Shown piece after piece: positions 6,059-9,438 of a stretch of 9,438 bases of DNA. How positions within the stretch are numbered: the first letter of the stretch is position 1; each line of letters opens with the position of its first letter. Under the pieces are notes generated by a model. The model did not search any database. It saw only the letters and a list, made by a program, of their open reading frames with translations, and was not told the origin of the DNA. This stretch comes from Deltaproteobacteria bacterium RIFCSPLOWO2_12_FULL_60_16 (GTDB lineage Bacteria; Desulfobacterota; Binatia; UBA9968): assembly GCA_001798565.1 (NCBI GenBank), contig MGSR01000181.1:1-9438 (forward strand), written 5' to 3'. A program made the translations under genes and the position numbers.

Positions 6059-6119
6059 AATTTTTAATTTTCAATTTTGAATCGCACAATCCAAAATTAA
6101 GAATTCACAATTCGAAATT
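6059..6119. repeat. AATT heptad-periodic inverted element between ruvA and ruvB
   Basis: AATT recurs at 6059, 6066 and 6073, with a degenerate AATC at 6080; after a one-base phase shift come AATC at 6088 and AATT at 6095, 6102, 6109 and 6116. The period is 7 nt in both halves. The halves are partly inverted (TTTTGAATCG facing CAATCCAAAA), giving a potential AT-rich hairpin centred near 6085. The element fills the whole gap from 5 nt after the ruvA stop to the ruvB start. It contrasts sharply with the GC-rich flanking genes and has no coding content. Confidence 0.7.
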
Positions 6120-7163
6120 ATGACTATGGAATCCCGGCAGATCACTCCCAACAGAACGGATGAGGATCTAAAATACGAGGTCAATCTCCGGCCCCGGACC
6201 TTCGAAGAGTACCTGGGCCAGGACCAGGTCAAGGAGAATCTCAAAGTGGCGATCGCCGCCGCTCGGGGACGGAAGGATGTCCTGGACCATCTCCTGTTCC
6301 ACGGGCCGCCGGGCCTGGGCAAGACCTCGCTCGCTTACATCATCGCGCGCGAGATGGGAGTCAACGTCAAGGCCACGTCCGGTCCGGTGGTGGAGCGGCC
6401 GGGCGACCTGGCGGCGCTGCTGACGAATCTCGAGGAGGGCGACGTCCTGTTCATCGACGAGATTCACCGGCTGAATCACGTCGTAGAGGAAGTCCTCTAC
6501 CCGGCGATGGAGGATTATCAGATCGATCTGATGATCGGCCAGGGACCATCCGCCCGCTCCATCAAGCTGGATCTCAAGCGCTTCACGCTGGTCGGCGCGA
6601 CCACGCGTTCCGGGCTCCTGACCTCGCCGTTGCGCAACCGCTTCGGCGCGATCTTCCGCCTGGATTTTTATTCTCCGGAGACGTTGACGCAGATACTGGG
6701 CCGGTCCGCGTCCCTTCTGGGAGTGACCGGAGACCATGAGGGGATGGTGGAGATCGCCCGGCGCTCGCGCGGAACACCGAGAATCGCCAACCGGCTGCTC
6801 CGCCGGGTGCGGGATTACGCTCAGGTCAAGGGCGACGGTGTCATCACCAAGCGGGTCACCGAAGCGGCCCTGAAGATGCTGGAAGTGGATCCCAGGGGGT
6901 TCGATAAGATGGACACGTTGCTCCTGGTCACTTTGATCGACAAGTTCGACGGAGGGCCCGTGGGAGTGGAGACCCTGGCGGCCGCCATCGGCGAGGAGAA
7001 GGACACGATCGAAGACGTGTACGAGCCGTTCTTGATCCAGGCCGGCTTTTTGCACCGCACCCCCAGGGGACGGGTGGCCACCTCGCTGGCCTACGAGCAT
7101 TTCGGCCGTAAAAAAGGCGCCGGCGTGCCGGGCGCCTCCAAGAAGCAGGAGAGCCTCTTCTAG
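6120..7163 (+). CDS. ruvB: Holliday junction branch migration ATPase RuvB
   Basis: RuvB is the hexameric AAA+ motor that pumps DNA through the RuvA-bound junction. The 347-aa protein shows Walker [10 protein letters not shown] (62-70), Walker B VLFIDEIH (109-116), sensor 1 GATTRSG (159-165), the arginine-finger region SPLRNRFG (169-176, R174), sensor 2 [14 protein letters not shown] (about 213-226) and the C-terminal winged helix ending HFGRKKG. The family-specific ARSIKLDL and [10 protein letters not shown] stretches are intact. ATG 6120 and ATG 6126 are both possible starts and neither has a Shine-Dalgarno, because the AT-rich heptad element reaches the start codon. It ends at a TAG at a normal family length, one base before the next gene, showing that UAG acts as a stop here. 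Confidence 0.98.
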   Translation: MTMESRQITPNRTDEDLKYEVNLRPRTFEEYLGQDQVKENLKVAIAAARGRKDVLDHLLFHGPPGLGKTSLAYIIAREMGVNVKATSGPVVERPGDLAALLTNLEEGDVLFIDEIHRLNHVVEEVLYPAMEDYQIDLMIGQGPSARSIKLDLKRFTLVGATTRSGLLTSPLRNRFGAIFRLDFYSPETLTQILGRSASLLGVTGDHEGMVEIARRSRGTPRIANRLLRRVRDYAQVKGDGVITKRVTEAALKMLEVDPRGFDKMDTLLLVTLIDKFDGGPVGVETLAAAIGEEKDTIEDVYEPFLIQAGFLHRTPRGRVATSLAYEHFGRKKGAGVPGASKKQESLF

Positions 7164-7164
7164 T

Positions 7165-7377
7165 ATGGCGAGTTTGGGCAAGGCGCTGATTTTTTTTGGC
7201 ATCTTGCTAGTGGTTCTAGGATTCATCTTCTCGGTCGGGGTGAAGATCCCCTGGCTCGGCCAGCTTCCCGGAGATATCACTATCCGCAGGGAGAGCTTTA
7301 GCTTTTACTTCCCGCTCACGAGCTGCCTGCTCTTGAGCCTGATCATAACCCTTGTCCTTTACCTCTTTCGGAGGTAA
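7165..7377 (+). CDS. DUF2905 family small membrane protein
   Basis: This 70-aa protein has two hydrophobic segments (about 6-28 and 49-67) joined by a short loop with the family hallmark LPGDITIRRESFSFYFPL. That fits DUF2905, small inner-membrane proteins of unknown function often found next to ruvB. It starts one base after the ruvB stop and has a GGAG inside the end of ruvB, about 13 nt away, so translational coupling with ruvB is likely. The stop codon lies inside the terminator hairpin, which makes this the last gene of the yebC-ruv operon. A role in junction processing is not shown by the sequence. Confidence 0.9.
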   Translation: MASLGKALIFFGILLVVLGFIFSVGVKIPWLGQLPGDITIRRESFSFYFPLTSCLLLSLIITLVLYLFRR

Positions 7378-7393
7378 AATTTTGTTGTTTTTT
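7358..7393 (+). terminator. Intrinsic terminator of the yebC-ruv operon
   Basis: TTTACCTC (7358-7365) and GAGGTAAA (7371-7378) form a perfect 8-bp stem with a 5-nt loop, followed by the T-rich run TTTTGTTGTTTTTT (7380-7393). The stem includes the last codons and the TAA stop of the DUF2905 gene, so terminating ribosomes could affect folding. The stem is only moderately GC-rich, so some readthrough into the kinase gene is possible. Confidence 0.7.
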
Positions 7394-7418
7394 GCCTCAT
7401 GGAAGGGCCCTCGAAGGA

Positions 7419-9438
7419 ATGGAAGTCACGGACAGCTCCAAAACGCTAGAGGATAAGCTCAGGCGCGAGGAGGCCTTGCGGAGAAAGCGGGAAGGGATGG
7501 TGATCCTGGTCACCACCCTGATGGTGCTCCTCTTTGCCTTTTTCGAGGTCCAGATCCCCGAGGTCTCCGGCGAATCCTCTCTGAGCGGCAACATCGGCTT
7601 CTTTCTCCTCCTCAACATCAACATCATTCTGCTCATCCTGCTGGTCTTTCTGGTCGTCCGGAACCTCGTCAAGCTGATCTTCGAGCGCAAGAAGCGCATC
7701 CTCGGCTCCCGTCTGCGGGTCCGTCTGGTGCTGGCTTTCATCGCGCTCTCTCTGGTCCCGAGCGTCTTGCTTTTCATCATAGCGGGCGGCTTTGTCACCC
7801 GTTCCTTCGAGAGGCTGTTGGACGTCCAGGTGGAAAACGCGCTGCAGGGATCTCTGGAGATCGGCCAGACCTATTATCAGAACTCCGCCAACAACGCCCT
7901 GTTCTATGCGCGCCAGCTGGGTCAGCGGATCACGCAGGAGGGGCTGTTCGACTCGCGGCGGGTCGGTGAGCTCAAGGAGTTCATCCAGGCCAAGCAGCGG
8001 GAGTACAATCTGGGGACCGTCGAGGTTTTTTCTCCCGACCGCCAGCTGCTGGTGGTGGCGTTCAACGATCAGGTGCCGACCGGCGTGACCATCAAGCCGG
8101 AATCCGATTTTCTCAACCGCGCCCTGCGGGGCCTGGAGGTGACGCGGACCCAGGCCTTCGGGGAGGCCGATGTGATCCGCGGCGGGGTGCCGATTTACGG
8201 CGAGGATCGCATGATTCTCGGGGCCGTGGTCGTGGATTACTACGTGCCCAAGAGCATCTCCAAGCGGGCGCTGCAGATATCGCGCTCCTACGAGGAACAC
8301 AAGCAGCTCACCTTCCTGAAGAAGCCGGTCAAGAACACCTACATCATGACGCTGCTCCTGATCACGCTGGTGATTATTTTCTCGGCCACATGGTTCGGCC
8401 TCTATCTCGCCAAAGGGATCACCGTCCCCATCCAGAGGCTGGCGGAGGGGACGCACGAAGTGGCGCACGGCAACTGGGATTATCAGATCGAAGCGGCCGG
8501 GGACGACGAGATCGGCACGCTGGTGGATTCCTTCAACCAGATGACGAGGGATTTAAAGCAGATCAACCTGGAGGTCGAACGCAGGGGACGGTACATGGAG
8601 ACTCTGCTGGCCAACATCACCGCGGGGGTGATCTCCGTGGATCCTACGGGGAGGGTGACCACCATGAACCGCGCCGCGGAGCAGATGGTGGGCGTCCCAG
8701 TGGAAGGGGCGCTGGGGAAGAACTACGGCGAGGTTTTTCAGTCGGAACACCTGCGAGTCCTGCGCGAGATCATCGAACATGTGAGGGGGCGCGCGAGCGT
8801 CGAGCGGGAGGTCAAGATACCGCTGCCCGATCAGATCCTCACCCTGATGGTCACGGCGGCCGCGATGACAGGGGACGAGGGGAATATCCTGGGGATCATG
8901 GTTTTCCTCGAGGATATCACCCAGATTCAAAAGGTTCAGAGGATGGAGGCGTGGCGCGAGGTGGCGCGGCGAATCGCGCACGAGATCAAGAATCCCCTGA
9001 CGCCGATCCAGCTCTCCGCGGAGCGCCTGAGGAAAAGGTACGCCAAGCTGCTGGAAGGGAACGGGGCCATCCTGGACAAGTGCACCTCGACGATCATCAA
9101 ACAGGTCGAAGAGCTGAAAAACCTGGTGAATGAGTTTTCGCAATTTGCCCGCCTCCCGGCTGCGGAGCTCGCGCCGAACGACTTGAATGAGATCGTGAAA
9201 GAGGCCCTTTTTCTGTTCAAAGAGGGGCATCGCGGGATCAATTTCCAGTTTAATTCGGGAGAAATTCCATCTCTCGAATTGGACCGCGACCAGATCAAAC
9301 GGGCCCTGATCAATCTGTTGGATAATGCGGTGGCCGCGGTAGGGGAGAGCGGGGAGATCAAGATCTCGACCGTGTGCCATCCTTCCTTGGGGATCGTGCA
9401 GTTGGAAGTGGCGGATGACGGGTGCGGGCTGGCGCCGG
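7419..9438 (+). CDS. NtrY-like membrane sensor histidine kinase, 3' end outside window
   Basis: The frame is open for 673 codons to the window edge with no stop. Three N-terminal membrane helices (about 27-46, 59-82 and 102-125), a periplasmic region (126-307) and a fourth helix (308-331) precede HAMP (332-384), PAS (about 393-505), HisKA with phospho-accepting H521 in RRIAHEIKNPLTP, and the HATPase domain with N636 in the N box (LINLLDNA). It breaks off at the first G box, DDGCGLAP. This layout matches NtrY, the nitrogen-related sensor paired with the NtrC-like regulator NtrX; a response regulator is expected just downstream but is not visible. ATG 7419 has AAGGA directly adjoining it, so the start is less certain; M27 is an alternative. 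It follows the operon terminator, and I found no convincing promoter. Confidence 0.92.
   Translation, partial: MEVTDSSKTLEDKLRREEALRRKREGMVILVTTLMVLLFAFFEVQIPEVSGESSLSGNIGFFLLLNINIILLILLVFLVVRNLVKLIFERKKRILGSRLRVRLVLAFIALSLVPSVLLFIIAGGFVTRSFERLLDVQVENALQGSLEIGQTYYQNSANNALFYARQLGQRITQEGLFDSRRVGELKEFIQAKQREYNLGTVEVFSPDRQLLVVAFNDQVPTGVTIKPESDFLNRALRGLEVTRTQAFGEADVIRGGVPIYGEDRMILGAVVVDYYVPKSISKRALQISRSYEEHKQLTFLKKPVKNTYIMTLLLITLVIIFSATWFGLYLAKGITVPIQRLAEGTHEVAHGNWDYQIEAAGDDEIGTLVDSFNQMTRDLKQINLEVERRGRYMETLLANITAGVISVDPTGRVTTMNRAAEQMVGVPVEGALGKNYGEVFQSEHLRVLREIIEHVRGRASVEREVKIPLPDQILTLMVTAAAMTGDEGNILGIMVFLEDITQIQKVQRMEAWREVARRIAHEIKNPLTPIQLSAERLRKRYAKLLEGNGAILDKCTSTIIKQVEELKNLVNEFSQFARLPAAELAPNDLNEIVKEALFLFKEGHRGINFQFNSGEIPSLELDRDQIKRALINLLDNAVAAVGESGEIKISTVCHPSLGIVQLEVADDGCGLAP

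Noticed and set aside
5371..6119. CRISPR array or insertion sequence in the ruv gaps
   Set aside because: Units are 7 nt with no spacers of constant length, there is no transposase or cas gene, and no target-site duplication is visible.
6168..7280. Long 370-codon open frame on the minus strand opposite ruvB
   Set aside because: ruvB on the plus strand has every AAA+ motif. The opposite frame is open only because GC-rich codon use suppresses stops; its protein is low-complexity and matches nothing.
7399..7401. ATG 7399 as the start of the sensor kinase
   Set aside because: It is 20 nt upstream of ATG 7419 and therefore out of frame with the kinase.
7446..8468. 340-codon minus-strand frame opposite the sensor kinase
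   Set aside because: It is a shadow of the kinase, rich in Asp, Glu, Gln and Arg with no domain signature. The plus-strand kinase is complete in motifs through this stretch.
8390..9133. 247-codon plus-strand frame overlapping the kinase
   Set aside because: It is out of frame with HAMP, PAS and HisKA and yields a Gly/Arg/Asp-rich sequence; a frame-shadow of the kinase.

Overview
The window is chromosomal DNA from a GC-rich, probably Gram-negative bacterium. Shine-Dalgarno sequences, three stop codons in normal use, an RpoD-type sigma factor, an NtrY-like sensor kinase and the order yebC-ruvC-ruvA-ruvB-DUF2905 fit an uncultivated Desulfobacterota, Methylomirabilota or Nitrospirota-like lineage. 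That placement is inference; nothing here names a species. There are no rRNA or tRNA genes, no CRISPR array and no recognisable transposase.

Left part (1-2593, all minus strand). From the right: an RpoD-like sigma factor (1010-2593); a small cysteine-rich, zinc-ribbon-like gene (415-858) interrupted by an in-frame TAG; and an RRM-type RNA-binding protein cut by the window edge (1-185). Each has a plausible sigma-70 promoter with a 17-bp spacer. The zinc-ribbon gene has a terminator-like hairpin between its promoter and its start codon. The RRM gene has a leader of about 200 nt that begins with a hairpin.

Centre (2594-3918). An AT-rich divergent promoter region separates the sigma gene from a two-gene plus-strand unit: a 288-aa XRE-type helix-turn-helix protein and a 104-aa protein of unknown function. 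A tandem TCAAGTTG repeat lies between the promoters and covers the -35 box of the sigma gene, so it is a candidate operator. The sigma gene with this pair is the least ordinary block in the window.

Right part (4046-9438, all plus strand). yebC, ruvC, ruvA, ruvB and a DUF2905 membrane protein form a probable operon for Holliday-junction processing: RuvA binds the junction, RuvB drives branch migration and RuvC cuts. An intrinsic terminator overlaps the end of the DUF2905 gene. An NtrY-like sensor kinase follows and runs off the window.

The most unusual signal is in the two ruv intergenic gaps. Each is filled by AT-rich sequence with an exact 7-nt period in inverted arms: (GTTANNN)5 facing (NNNTAAC)4 before ruvA, and an AATTNNN array before ruvB. 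The first supplies the ruvC stop codon. Both run into the next start codon and leave ruvA and ruvB without a Shine-Dalgarno sequence.
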